Counted from the first letter of the stretch, positions 26,059 to 35,218 are shown. The stretch: 64,000 nucleotides of DNA from Bacillota bacterium (GCA_023435305.1 JAEYRV010000006.1:1-64000), one strand, 5' to 3'. Notes: generated by a model from the letters alone, not told the origin. Translations and numbers: made by a program.

Positions 26059-27564
26059 TCACTCCCCCGCATGGGATATACCGAGTATCCCGAGTTCCTT
26101 TTCATTGAGTCCCACTCCCCTGAGCATGAGCCTGTTCCCCTTCAGCGCTTCGATGGAGTTAATGCCCATGCCGCCCATGAGTTCCTTTATCTCATGGTTC
26201 CATGCAGTCAGCAGATTGACCAGACGTTTGAAGCCCATATCCGGGTTGAGTCTCCTGACCAGCTCCGGACGCTGTGTCGCAATGCCCCAGTTGCATTTTC
26301 CTCCCTGGCAGCTGCGGCACAGATGGCATCCCAGGGCCAGCAGTGCGCCTGTGGCAATATAGACGGCATCCGCACCAAGGGCAATAGCCTTTACTACATC
26401 GGCGCTGTTTCTTATACTGCCTCCCGCAACCAGTGATACATTGTTTCTTATGCCCTCATCCCTAAGCCGTGAATCGACACTTGCCAGGGCCAGCTCTATC
26501 GGAATGCCCACGTTGTCGCGGATCCTTGTGGGAGCCGCGCCTGTTCCTCCGCGGAAGCCGTCGATGGCAATGATGTCCGCTCCGCTTCTGGCTATGCCGC
26601 TTGCGATGGCGGCGATATTATGGACAGCTGCAACCTTTACTATGACAGGCTTCTTGTATTGTGTCGCTTCCTTCAGTGAGTATACAAGCTGCCTCAGATC
26701 CTCGATGGAGTAAATATCATGGTGAGGCGCCGGCGAGATGGCATCTGAGCCTTCAGGGATCATCCTTGTCTTTGAAATGTCCCCGACTATTTTTTCACCG
26801 GGGAGATGACCGCCTATGCCGGGCTTTGCACCCTGTCCCATCTTGATCTCTATAGCCGCGCCGGCCTCAAGGTATTGCCTGTGCACTCCAAAACGTCCCG
26901 ATGCCACCTGGACGATGGTGTTCTCTCCATATTGATAGAAATCCTCATGCAGGCCGCCTTCACCGGTATTATAGAAAATACCCAGCTCCTGGGCCGCTCT
27001 GGCAAGACTCTCGTGTGCATTGTAGCTGATTGATCCGTAGGACATGGCAGAAAACATTATCGGCATCGCCAGCTCAAGCTGTGGAGTCAGGTTGTTCCTG
27101 AGGCTCCCGTCCGGATTACGCTCTATCCTTTCCGGCTTTTTACCCAGGAACACTTTCGTTTCCATAGGCTCGCGCAGCGGGTCTATGGACGGATTTGTCA
27201 CCTGCGATGCATTTATCAGCATCTTATCCCAATAAACAGGATGCTTTTCCGGATTTCCCATGGATGAGAGCAGCACGCCGCCGCTTCCGGACTGTTTGTA
27301 TATCTCCTTAATTGCCGACTGGTTCCAGTTGGCATTTTCCTTGAAGCAATGGTCGCACTTAACGATCTTCAGAGCCTTGGTGGGGCACAGCGAAACACAT
27401 CTGTGGCAGTTTACACATTTGGCTTCGTCGCTGAGCATGAAATTTCCGTTCTCCTCATAAGAGTGAACTTCATTTGCGCACTGCCTTTCACATACACGGC
27501 AGCGTATACAGCGGCTGTCGTTCCTTGCGACTTCATAATCAGCATACATAAAATCTACCGGCAT
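26059..27564 (-). CDS. glutamate synthase FMN-binding subunit, archaeal type
   Basis: A protein of 501 residues. Two 4Fe-4S ferredoxin motifs occupy the first 75 or so residues (CIRCRVCERQC and CVNCHRCVSLC). The central GltB FMN barrel follows, with GQGAKPGIGGHLPG, the DGFRGGTGAAP phosphate loop and the 3Fe-4S motif CHLCRSCQGGKC. It makes glutamate from 2-oxoglutarate and channelled ammonia. In classic GltB this domain is fused to the glutaminase and GXGXG domains; here all are separate genes. The start overlaps the glutaminase stop by 10 bp, showing translational coupling. Confidence 0.95.
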   Translation of the reverse strand: MPVDFMYADYEVARNDSRCIRCRVCERQCANEVHSYEENGNFMLSDEAKCVNCHRCVSLCPTKALKIVKCDHCFKENANWNQSAIKEIYKQSGSGGVLLSSMGNPEKHPVYWDKMLINASQVTNPSIDPLREPMETKVFLGKKPERIERNPDGSLRNNLTPQLELAMPIMFSAMSYGSISYNAHESLARAAQELGIFYNTGEGGLHEDFYQYGENTIVQVASGRFGVHRQYLEAGAAIEIKMGQGAKPGIGGHLPGEKIVGDISKTRMIPEGSDAISPAPHHDIYSIEDLRQLVYSLKEATQYKKPVIVKVAAVHNIAAIASGIARSGADIIAIDGFRGGTGAAPTRIRDNVGIPIELALASVDSRLRDEGIRNNVSLVAGGSIRNSADVVKAIALGADAVYIATGALLALGCHLCRSCQGGKCNWGIATQRPELVRRLNPDMGFKRLVNLLTAWNHEIKELMGGMGINSIEALKGNRLMLRGVGLNEKELGILGISHAGE

Positions 27565-28673
27565 TGCTCAGCACCCCCATTCAATGTCACGATAACGGGC
27601 TCCCCGCCCTTAGGTGACCATATTCTGTCCAGTTCAGGCTCCATCATCCGAATGGCGGCTTCCTCGCTTGCCGCATACACCATGTCTCCCTTTTCGGCGA
27701 TGACCATGGAACGCAGCTTCAATCGGTCATTCAGAGCCATCATTCCGCCGCTGAAGCCCAGCAGTATGGAAAAAGGTCCGGTGATGAGGAGGCTTGAGAA
27801 AGCATTCCTCAAATATGTCAGCCTCTCTCTTTCCTGAGGAGGTTTTCTTTCAATAGTGCTCCAGAACGGCGCCGCGATGACGTCCGCCACCTCTGACGGC
27901 GTCAGCTTCTGTTTCCTTGTCAGGAAGTCCACTATATAAGTGATGACCTCGGTGTCGGTCAGAAGCGAGCATTTGTAGCCATACATCTCTATGAAGCGGC
28001 GGTTTGCATCGTATGAGGATATCTCACCATTGTGCACGATGGAATAATCCAGCATCGAAAACGGATGAGCTCCGCCCCACCAGCCCGGTGTATTGGTTGG
28101 ATATCTGCCATGAGCGGTCCAGCAGTAGCCCTCATACTCGTCGAGGCGGTAAAATTCGCCGACGTCCTCGGGATATCCGACTGCCTTGAAGGAACCCATG
28201 TTCTTTCCGCTGGAGAAAACATAAGAACCGTCAAAGGACGTATTGATTTTTATAACAGCGCGGACAACATATTCATCTTCATCGAGCTGGCTGTCTCTCA
28301 GCCTGTTTTGATGAGGCGCTACAAAGTATCTCCAGATCAGAGGCTCATCTGTGATCTTTGGTGTCTTCCTTATCGGTATCCTGGACAGATTGATGACCTC
28401 AAACACCTTGTCGATGTATTTCTCGCACTCTTCCTTTGCAGCTGCATTAGTATAGAATACATGCAGTGCATACAGATCCTTATACTGGGGATATATACCA
28501 TAGCCGGCAAAGCCTCCTCCAAGGCCGTTGGATCTGTCATGCATGACAGTCATCGCATTTACTATCGTTTCACCGGAGACACTTTTACCGGACCTGGAAA
28601 ACAAGCCTGCAATGGCGCATCCCGACGGTATCCTTATCTGTCCTTCTTTACCGTTCATATTCTCTTTCAGCAT
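27555..28673 (-). CDS. class II glutamine amidotransferase subunit of split glutamate synthase
   Basis: About 372 residues from ATG 28673. The Ntn-hydrolase nucleophile Cys lies inside SGCAIAGLFS, about 18 residues from the start, so a short propeptide must be removed or the start lies even closer (ATG 28658). HGRYPTN and HNGEISSYDANRRF are the usual glutaminase loops. It supplies ammonia to the FMN subunit. The open frame runs to 28802, but that longer start is excluded if the promoter (28774-28802) and leader terminator (28708-28764) are real. First gene of the operon and controlled by that leader. Confidence 0.92.
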   Translation of the reverse strand: MLKENMNGKEGQIRIPSGCAIAGLFSRSGKSVSGETIVNAMTVMHDRSNGLGGGFAGYGIYPQYKDLYALHVFYTNAAAKEECEKYIDKVFEVINLSRIPIRKTPKITDEPLIWRYFVAPHQNRLRDSQLDEDEYVVRAVIKINTSFDGSYVFSSGKNMGSFKAVGYPEDVGEFYRLDEYEGYCWTAHGRYPTNTPGWWGGAHPFSMLDYSIVHNGEISSYDANRRFIEMYGYKCSLLTDTEVITYIVDFLTRKQKLTPSEVADVIAAPFWSTIERKPPQERERLTYLRNAFSSLLITGPFSILLGFSGGMMALNDRLKLRSMVIAEKGDMVYAASEEAAIRMMEPELDRIWSPKGGEPVIVTLNGGAEQCR

Positions 28674-28707
28674 CGCGGGACCCGTCCTTTCCTGTTCATT
28701 TTTACTT

Positions 28708-28769
28708 AAAAAAAGACAAAGACGTTCAAATGCAAAATGATCTCTGCAGAATGAACGCCGTTGTTCATT
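28708..28769 (-). promoter_or_regulatory. leader terminator/antiterminator of the glutamate synthase operon
   Basis: Minus-strand RNA from 28769: AAUGAAC, hexaloop AACGGC, GUUCAUU (28769-28750), a perfect 7-bp hairpin with A at loop position 1 and G at 4. A competing terminator pairs ACAACGGCGUUCA (28764-28752) with UGAACGUCUUUGU (28728-28716): 12 of 13 pairs with one G-U, then a C and seven U (28714-28708). The two structures share bases 28764-28752 and exclude each other, the arrangement known for ANTAR-domain antitermination. A second canonical hexaloop hairpin was not found. Confidence 0.7.
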
Positions 28770-28773
28770 ACCT

Positions 28774-28802
28774 ACTATAAAGCAAAAATTTATATGTGTC
28801 AA
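28774..28802 (-). promoter_or_regulatory. promoter of the glutamate synthase operon
   Basis: Minus strand TTGACA (28802-28797), 17-bp spacer, TATAGT (28779-28774). The predicted transcript start near 28767-28769 coincides with the 5' base of the hexaloop hairpin. Confidence 0.8.
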
Positions 28803-28929
28803 TGGATTTTTGCAACTTTTATTTCGAATATCTGCAAATTTATCTATGTTTCAATATACTATAGGTATAAATATTCACCATTTTGCATGAACGCATAAAA
28901 GTTCCTGCAAAAAAAATTTAAAAAACCTA

Positions 28930-28957
28930 TTGACAGATGCGATTAAGTGTATATAAT
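28930..28957 (+). promoter_or_regulatory. promoter of the glutamine synthetase-amt operon
   Basis: TTGACA (28930-28935), 16-bp spacer, TATAAT (28952-28957). The predicted start near 28963-28965 places the transcript's first bases a few nucleotides before the leader hairpins. Confidence 0.82.
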
Positions 28958-28967
28958 ATAGCATATG

Positions 28968-29022
28968 AACGGCAAAGGTGCCGAGCAGAAATTATCTGCG
29001 GCACCTTTGTCGTTTTTTATTT
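28968..29022 (+). promoter_or_regulatory. leader terminator/antiterminator of the glutamine synthetase gene
   Basis: Intrinsic terminator: CAAAGGUGCCG (28973-28983) pairs perfectly with CGGCACCUUUG (28999-29009), extendable outward by about five more pairs, then UUUUUU from 29013. Competing hairpin: CGGC (28970-28973), hexaloop AAAGGU with A1 and G4, GCCG (28980-28983). This consumes the terminator's 5' arm. Same logic as the divergent leader, though its stem is only 4 bp. A nearby GCAGA/UCUGC hairpin has a 5-nt loop and is not canonical. Confidence 0.7.
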
Positions 29023-29046
29023 TGATTTTGAAGGGAGCGATTTTGT

Positions 29047-31143
29047 ATGAAAACAGTTCCGGAATATTTCGGAAGTCTTGTGTTTGATGAAAGTGTAATG
29101 AGGTCAAGACTGCCTAAAGAAACCTGGCGATCACTCGGTAAAACTATCCGCGACGGCGCTACACTTGATATAGAGGTTGCCAATGTAGTTGCCAACGCAA
29201 TGAAGGATTGGGCTGTCGAAAAAGGCGCAACACATTTTACACATTGGTTCCAGCCAATGACCGGCATCACTGCCGAGAAGCATGACAGCTTTATATCTCC
29301 CCAGGGAAACGGAAAGATAATAATGGAGTTCTCCGGCAAGGAGCTTGTCAAGGGTGAACCCGATGCCTCCAGCTTCCCGTCGGGTGGTCTGCGCTCTACC
29401 TTTGAAGCCAGAGGATATACCGCATGGGATCCAACCTCATGTGCATTTATAAAGGATAAAATACTTTGCATACCTACCGCTTTCTGCTCATACGGCGGAG
29501 AAGCGCTGGACCAGAAAACTCCCCTGCTGCGTTCGATGGAAGCGATCAACAGACAGGCCATCAGAGTATTGAAGCTTTTCGGGAACGCCGATGTAACTTC
29601 AGTAAAAACAACTGTAGGACCCGAACAGGAATATTTCCTTATTGACAAGGAAGGTTATGACAAGAGGAAGGACCTTATATATACGGGACGCACTCTGTTC
29701 GGCAGCAAGCCTCCGAAGGGGCAGGAAATGGAAGACCATTACTTCGGTACTATCAAACCCCGTGTAGCTGCATTTATGGAAGAGCTCAACGAGGAACTCT
29801 GGAAGCTCGGTATATTTGCAAAAACACAGCATAATGAGGTCGCGCCCGCTCAGCACGAACTTGCGCCCATATTTACTACAACTAACATATCCACCGACCA
29901 CAACCAGCTTACTATGGAAATGCTGCAAAAGATCGCAAAAAGGCATGGGCTCGTCTGCCTGCTGCATGAGAAACCCTTCGCAGGAGTCAATGGAAGCGGC
30001 AAGCACAACAACTGGTCAATTTCAACCAACACAGGCGTCAATCTGCTTGAACCCGGTGAAACTCCTCACGAAAACGCCCAGTTCCTTCTGTTCCTCTGTG
30101 CAGTCATCAAATCCGTAGACGATTATCAGGATCTGTTGAGGATCTCCGTTGCAAGCGCAGGAAATGACCACCGTCTCGGAGCTAACGAAGCGCCTCCTGC
30201 TGTCGTTTCCATATTTGTAGGTGATGATCTGAACGAGATCCTGGAATCCATTGACAATGGCAAGACCCACTGTGCAAGAGAGAAGGAGCAAATCAAGATC
30301 GGCGTCGATGTACTGCCGAGATTCCCCAAGGATACTACCGACAGAAACAGAACTTCTCCCTTTGCCTTTACAGGCAACAAATTCGAGTTCCGTATGCCCG
30401 GCTCTTCATGCTCCATAGCACTGGCAAATACAGTTCTGAACACGGCCGTGGCAGATACGCTGAAGCAATTTGCAGACATACTCGAGAAGGCCGAGGACTT
30501 TACCTGTGGACTCAACGAACTGATCAAAAAGACCATCCACGAGCATAAGAGGATCATATTCAACGGCAACGGATATGATGAGGCCTGGATATGCGAGGCT
30601 GTAAAGGAAAGAGGTCTTCTCAACCTTAAGTCCACACCCGACTGCCTGCCCTATTTCCTGCATGAGAAAAACATTACGCTCTTCACACAGCACAAGGTAT
30701 TCTCAGAGGTCGAGATGCATTCCAGATATGAGATCATGCTGGAGAACTACTGCAAGACGCTGAATATCGAGGCGCTGGCAATGATGGAAATGGCCCGCAG
30801 GGATATTCTTCCTGCAGTCCTTGGCTATATGAAGGAGCTTGGCGACACAGCTTTATCAAAGAAGAGCCTGATTGCAAATGCCGACTGTGATTATGAAGAA
30901 AAAACCATCGCGAAACTGTCATCACTGGCATCAGTAATATACTACAGTGTCGAGAACCTGGAAAAAACGCTGGGTCTGCTCAAAGATACAACAGATATGA
31001 GTAAACTCGCGCAGGAGTACAAGGACAAGATCATAGCTGAAATGCAGGAGCTGCGTGCTGCGGCAGATGAAGCAGAATGCATCACAGCTCAGAAATACTG
31101 GCCATATCCCACATACGGCGAATTGCTGTTTGGGGTACGCTAA
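29047..31143 (+). CDS. glnN: type III glutamine synthetase
   Basis: A protein of 698 residues, the length of GSIII and far longer than the GSI enzymes of about 450. GSIII features are present: the KGATHFTHWFQPMTG stretch near 60, the GPEQEYFLID metal/glutamate site near 195, HNEVAPAQHELAPIF near 260 and NRTSPFAFTGNKFEFR near 435. It condenses ammonia and glutamate with ATP. It starts with AAGGGAG at good spacing, right behind a leader terminator, and is followed by the Amt-PII gene (66 bp), with which it should be co-transcribed. Confidence 0.96.
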   Translation: MKTVPEYFGSLVFDESVMRSRLPKETWRSLGKTIRDGATLDIEVANVVANAMKDWAVEKGATHFTHWFQPMTGITAEKHDSFISPQGNGKIIMEFSGKELVKGEPDASSFPSGGLRSTFEARGYTAWDPTSCAFIKDKILCIPTAFCSYGGEALDQKTPLLRSMEAINRQAIRVLKLFGNADVTSVKTTVGPEQEYFLIDKEGYDKRKDLIYTGRTLFGSKPPKGQEMEDHYFGTIKPRVAAFMEELNEELWKLGIFAKTQHNEVAPAQHELAPIFTTTNISTDHNQLTMEMLQKIAKRHGLVCLLHEKPFAGVNGSGKHNNWSISTNTGVNLLEPGETPHENAQFLLFLCAVIKSVDDYQDLLRISVASAGNDHRLGANEAPPAVVSIFVGDDLNEILESIDNGKTHCAREKEQIKIGVDVLPRFPKDTTDRNRTSPFAFTGNKFEFRMPGSSCSIALANTVLNTAVADTLKQFADILEKAEDFTCGLNELIKKTIHEHKRIIFNGNGYDEAWICEAVKERGLLNLKSTPDCLPYFLHEKNITLFTQHKVFSEVEMHSRYEIMLENYCKTLNIEALAMMEMARRDILPAVLGYMKELGDTALSKKSLIANADCDYEEKTIAKLSSLASVIYYSVENLEKTLGLLKDTTDMSKLAQEYKDKIIAEMQELRAAADEAECITAQKYWPYPTYGELLFGVR

Positions 31144-31209
31144 GCACGGCAGTAAGCCTTTCAGGGGTTTAGAATAAAATAATATAAAAAATGTATGGGA
31201 GGGATAATG

Positions 31210-32937
31210 ATGAATGATTCAATCATGGTACTGTTTTCCGATGTCAACACCCTATGGGTACTGATATCCGCAGCTTTGGTGTTCTTTATGCAAGCGGGCT
31301 TTGCAATGGTCGAGACAGGTTTTACAAGGGCAAAAAACGCCGGAAATATCATAATGAAAAATCTGATGGATTTTTCAATTGGAACTCCTCTTTACTGGAT
31401 CGTAGGCTTTGGTATAATGTTTGGCACACAGAGCGCAATTTTCGGCGGGATAGATCTTTTCACCCAGGGTGATTATACTGCTGTACTGCCAAGCGGAGTA
31501 AGCTTTTTCACATTCTTTATTTTTCAGACTGTGTTCTGCGCTACTGCAGCAACTATCGTTTCCGGCGCGATGGCTGAGCGTACCAAGTTCATCTCGTACT
31601 GCTTATACAGTGCCGCAATCAGCCTTATCATATATCCTGTCTCAGGACACTGGATATGGGGCGGCGGCTGGCTGTCACAGCTCGGCTTCCATGATTTTGC
31701 AGGATCGACCGCAGTTCACATGGTCGGCGGGTTATGCTCCCTGGTAGGCGCAGCCATGCTGGGTCCCAGGATCGGCAAGTATGGAAAGGACGGCAAGCCT
31801 AAAGCCATACCCGGCCACAGCATAACTCTGGGTGCCCTTGGTGTATTCATACTGTGGTTCTGCTGGTTCGGTTTCAACGGCGGTTCAACAGTGTCCATGA
31901 CTGATGGAAGCGCTGAACTTGCAGGTAAGATCTTCTTCAATACAAACCTGGCTGCAGCGGCTGCTACTGTAGCAGTCATGATTATTACCTGGATAAGGTA
32001 TAAAAAGCCCGACGTTTCAATGACATTGAACGGCTCACTGGCAGGTCTTGTTGCTATAACAGCGGGCTGCGATGCAGTTGAACCCTGGGCTGCCGCAATC
32101 ATCGGCATAATTGCAGGATTGGCTGTTGTTTTTGGTATCGAATTTATTGATAAGGTGCTCAAGGTAGACGATCCGGTCGGAGCAATTGGTGTCCACGGCA
32201 TAAACGGAGCGCTTGGAACTATACTTACAGGTGTATTTGCTTCGGAAGAATTCCTTGCAGGTGCAGAAATGACAAGGCTGCAGGCAATCGGAGTTCAGGC
32301 TGTGGGTGTACTTGCAACAGCAGCATGGACAGCAGTTACGATCTATATAGTATTCTTAATTATAAAGAAGGTTGTCGGGCTTAGAGTAAGCGAGGCAGAA
32401 GAGATCAGCGGTCTTGACCTTCCCGAGCACGGGCTTGTCAGTGCATACGCGGACTTCATGCCCACCATCCCGCCAATCGGTACGGAAACCGTCACTGAAC
32501 TTCCTTCCGATGCTGTACCGATGGATGAGGCTGTTCCCGTCCAGATCAGGACCGAAACCGCAAAACCTCTGGGTTCGGATGTGAAAATGACAAAGGTCGA
32601 AATAGTATTCAAGCAGGAGCGGTTTGAGGCGCTCAAGGAAGCAATGCTGAATATCGGAATAACTGGTATGACTGTCACACATGTACTGGGCTGCGGTGCC
32701 CAGAAGGGCAAGCCCGAGTATTACAGGGGTGTTATTCAGGAAATAAGCCTGCTGCCCAAGGTACAGGTGGAAATAGTCGTTTGCAAGGTACCAGTCAGAA
32801 CCGTTATTGATACAGCCAAAAAGGTGCTGTATACAGGCCACATCGGAGATGGAAAGATATTTGTATATGATGTGGAAAATGTAATAAAGGTAAGGACCGG
32901 CGAGGAAGGGTATTATGCCTTGCAGGATGTTGAATAA
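31210..32937 (+). CDS. amt: ammonium channel Amt fused to a C-terminal PII (GlnB/GlnK) domain
   Basis: A protein of 575 residues. Residues about 10-400 form the 11-helix Amt channel (FFMQAGFAMVETGFTRAKN, GHWIWGGGWL, FGFNGGST, VHGINGALG). A 60-residue linker leads to a full PII domain in the last 116 residues, with a GCGAQKG T-loop start and the TGHIGDGKIF B-loop. The Tyr that is uridylylated in enterobacterial PII appears replaced (RGVIQ where RGAEY is usual), so control is probably by ATP/ADP/2-oxoglutarate alone. Fusion of channel and gatekeeper makes regulation strictly in cis. ATG 31210 fits the GGGAGGG ribosome site best; 31207 and 31195 are alternatives. Confidence 0.95.
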   Translation: MNDSIMVLFSDVNTLWVLISAALVFFMQAGFAMVETGFTRAKNAGNIIMKNLMDFSIGTPLYWIVGFGIMFGTQSAIFGGIDLFTQGDYTAVLPSGVSFFTFFIFQTVFCATAATIVSGAMAERTKFISYCLYSAAISLIIYPVSGHWIWGGGWLSQLGFHDFAGSTAVHMVGGLCSLVGAAMLGPRIGKYGKDGKPKAIPGHSITLGALGVFILWFCWFGFNGGSTVSMTDGSAELAGKIFFNTNLAAAAATVAVMIITWIRYKKPDVSMTLNGSLAGLVAITAGCDAVEPWAAAIIGIIAGLAVVFGIEFIDKVLKVDDPVGAIGVHGINGALGTILTGVFASEEFLAGAEMTRLQAIGVQAVGVLATAAWTAVTIYIVFLIIKKVVGLRVSEAEEISGLDLPEHGLVSAYADFMPTIPPIGTETVTELPSDAVPMDEAVPVQIRTETAKPLGSDVKMTKVEIVFKQERFEALKEAMLNIGITGMTVTHVLGCGAQKGKPEYYRGVIQEISLLPKVQVEIVVCKVPVRTVIDTAKKVLYTGHIGDGKIFVYDVENVIKVRTGEEGYYALQDVE

Positions 32938-32968
32938 ACAGCATACACACACTTTATTTCATATAAAA

Positions 32969-33005
32969 AGTACCGTACTTTTGTACGGTACTCTTTTTTT
33001 TTTTA
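32969..33005 (+). terminator. intrinsic terminator of the glnN-amt operon (bidirectional)
   Basis: AGTACCGTAC-TTTT-GTACGGTACT followed by C and a run of T. It also overlaps the end of the leftward ligase gene and can serve both. Confidence 0.92.
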
Positions 33006-34712
33006 ATCTATCGACTTGTCGATGGCAAAACGCAATATTTTCTTGGAAGTGTTTTTCTGGAATTCCTCATTTCGTATCTTCACCATCTTAACTGCCTTGT
33101 AGGTGACCATCCGGCTGTTTATCTTCTTGATCTCGTCTTCGAAGTAGTTCTGCGGATTGGTTATCTCCTTCTCCTTCAGCGCTTCAAAGTCGGGGAATAT
33201 CTCTGCGACGATCACTTCCTTGTTGGGCATCAGTTCGCTTTCACCGGCGTATACGATACACTCGTTGACACCGAACACCTTCGATATCTCCAGCTCTATC
33301 TCCTCCGGATACACATTCTTTCCATTGCTGAGGATTATAACATTTTTTAGTCTTCCGGTGATGTAGATCCAGCCTTCATCATCGATCCTGCCAAAATCGC
33401 CTGTCTTGAAATACCCCTCATCATCAAATGCCTCTTCTGTAGCTTCAGGATCCTTATAATAGCCGAGCATGACATTGGGACCCTTGACACATATCTCGCC
33501 CTCTCCGTTCTCGTCGGGATTCTTGATTTTTACAGATTCTCCTATTATGGGGCAGCCCACACTTCCCTTTTTCTGATACTTGTTCCTGTTGCAGGATATC
33601 AAAGGAGAGCACTCTGTGATGCCATATCCATTAAGGATCGTTATGCCGATGGCGTCGAAGGTGTCGATTATGTCCTGGTTCAGATTGGCGCCGCCGCAGA
33701 TGATCAGCTCAAGCTTTCCTCCATAGCCGTCTATAACGGTTTTGAAGAATTTCTTTCGCATGTCTATTCCTACTTTTCTCATCGTATTGCTGGTTTTTAT
33801 CATCTTGCGCAATGCGTCAGCCTTCCCGCTTTTTTCGGCCGCCGCCCACAATTTCTTGTAAAGCGCTTCTACAAACAGCGGTACAAGGACAAGATGCGAA
33901 GGCTGCTGTTCCTTGATCTCCTCTGCAATATACTTGAGTCCGCTTGAAATATATATCTCGGAGCCCTGTGCGTAATGGCCGACAAAGTTGACCGTCGAAC
34001 CGAAGGTATGATGCGGGGGCAGCACATTCATTGTCTTTGGAGTTATAGCAAAGTTGTACATGCCCTGAGTCATATCCGATACTATATTTTTCTGCGACAG
34101 CATGACTCCCTTGCCCTTGCCTGTAGTACCCGATGTAAATACGATCGTGGCAAGCTTATCCCTGTCTATCTTATAGTTATAGTAAGCATTGTCTCCATTT
34201 TTAAAGCGTTCTCTTCCCTTTGCCACTATATCAAACAGGTCAACAGCACCTTCAACTTTGGACTTACTCATGCTTATAAAGGTTTTGACCTTTGGCAGCT
34301 TACCTTGCATCTGCAGAACCTTCTCTTCGATGACCTTGCTGTACATTACAAACTCACAGTCGGCAAAGTTGATCAGTCCTATCATTTCCTCCGTGGGAAG
34401 ATCTTTATCAATCGGAACTACCACCGCTCCGATGGACATAAGGCTGAAATATGAACAAATCCATTTGTAGGAGCTCTCTCCAATCAGCGCAACATGCTTA
34501 TCGCTCAGCCCCATGTGGATCAGCTCGGTCCCCATGTGGCGAATGTAATCTCTCGCTTCAGTATAGGTCACCTTGACCGTATCACTGTCCTTCGGGCTTT
34601 TTTTGTAAGAGATCGCGACTCTGTCGGGATACTTTTTTGCTACATTTTCCGTCATAATTCTAAAATCTTCAAAGACGGTTGTTTCATATAGTGGGTAATT
34701 TGTGTTCGCCAT
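33003..34712 (-). CDS. AMP-forming acyl-CoA synthetase/ligase family protein
   Basis: A protein of 569 residues from the ANL adenylating superfamily. The ATP loop TSGTTGKGKGVML lies near 205, GYGITECSP near 375, the hinge TGDFGRIDDEGW near 440 and the C-terminal catalytic Lys region KNTSKKILR at 555-563. It probably activates a fatty or aryl acid to its adenylate and CoA thioester. FadD-like members of this length are common in Clostridia, but the acid is unknown. GGAAGGGAG ribosome site. Stands alone and converges on the Amt gene. Confidence 0.88.
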   Translation of the reverse strand: MANTNYPLYETTVFEDFRIMTENVAKKYPDRVAISYKKSPKDSDTVKVTYTEARDYIRHMGTELIHMGLSDKHVALIGESSYKWICSYFSLMSIGAVVVPIDKDLPTEEMIGLINFADCEFVMYSKVIEEKVLQMQGKLPKVKTFISMSKSKVEGAVDLFDIVAKGRERFKNGDNAYYNYKIDRDKLATIVFTSGTTGKGKGVMLSQKNIVSDMTQGMYNFAITPKTMNVLPPHHTFGSTVNFVGHYAQGSEIYISSGLKYIAEEIKEQQPSHLVLVPLFVEALYKKLWAAAEKSGKADALRKMIKTSNTMRKVGIDMRKKFFKTVIDGYGGKLELIICGGANLNQDIIDTFDAIGITILNGYGITECSPLISCNRNKYQKKGSVGCPIIGESVKIKNPDENGEGEICVKGPNVMLGYYKDPEATEEAFDDEGYFKTGDFGRIDDEGWIYITGRLKNVIILSNGKNVYPEEIELEISKVFGVNECIVYAGESELMPNKEVIVAEIFPDFEALKEKEITNPQNYFEDEIKKINSRMVTYKAVKMVKIRNEEFQKNTSKKILRFAIDKSID

Positions 34713-35010
34713 GATGTACGCTCCCTTCCTAAAAAATAAAATAATAAAATCAGATGATCATGGAATCCTCAGCTTATGTATATGTATATGAAATATATTT
34801 ATCAGACAATATCAATTAAAACCCTCTCTATATAATATTAATGCTTATTCAAATGAATATCAACATAATTAAGTGCGTTTATTTGTAAAAGCTATTAATT
34901 TTTTATCTTTAAGGTGATATACATACAAAATAACAAAATTTATCCATTTATGCAACATCAATAGCTGTTGAATTATAAAAGAACAGTAATGCCTATAGAA
35001 ATTATAAAGA
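34713..35010. other. AT-rich intergenic region
   Basis: No gene was recognised. It must hold the leftward promoter of the ligase gene, but no convincing -35/-10 pair could be chosen among many AT-rich hexamers. A short TTATTCA-A-TGAATA palindrome lies at about 34844-34858. Confidence 0.4.
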
Positions 35011-35040
35011 AAAGCCACGACCTTTGGTCGTGACTTTTCT
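35011..35040 (-). terminator. hairpin terminator after the tRNA-like relic
   Basis: CACGACC-TTT-GGTCGTG extended by AAAG/CTTT, with T-rich tails on both strands. It is positioned directly behind the 3' end of the tRNA-Thr-like fragment, as for a tRNA gene. Confidence 0.75.
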
Positions 35041-35042
35041 TT

Positions 35043-35126
35043 TTGGAGCTGGTGGACGGAATCGACCGCACAGCCTTGATGCTCCCAATCTTGCTGTGCT
35101 GGTACGCTCGGATCGCCAAGCTCCCC
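35043..35126 (-). pseudogene. tRNA-Thr 3'-end duplicate / tRNA-like relic
   Basis: The first 23 bp (35043-35065) are identical to the 3' end of tRNA-Thr (35251-35273): encoded CCA, acceptor strand and part of the T-arm. Beyond that, homology stops. On the minus strand a 6-bp GGAGCT/AGCTCC pair and a CACAGC/GCTGTG hairpin could still give a folded RNA, but no anticodon arm is evident. A separate T-loop-like GGGTTCGATTCC lies on the plus strand at 35188-35199. Probably recombination debris at a tRNA locus. Confidence 0.55.
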
Positions 35127-35218
35127 AGAGATCCTCGCGCATTCGCTAAAAAATGACATGCATTTTTCTTTACGCTCATGCCCTCCCGGGTTCGATTCCT
35201 TCTTGGTTATTCTCCAAT

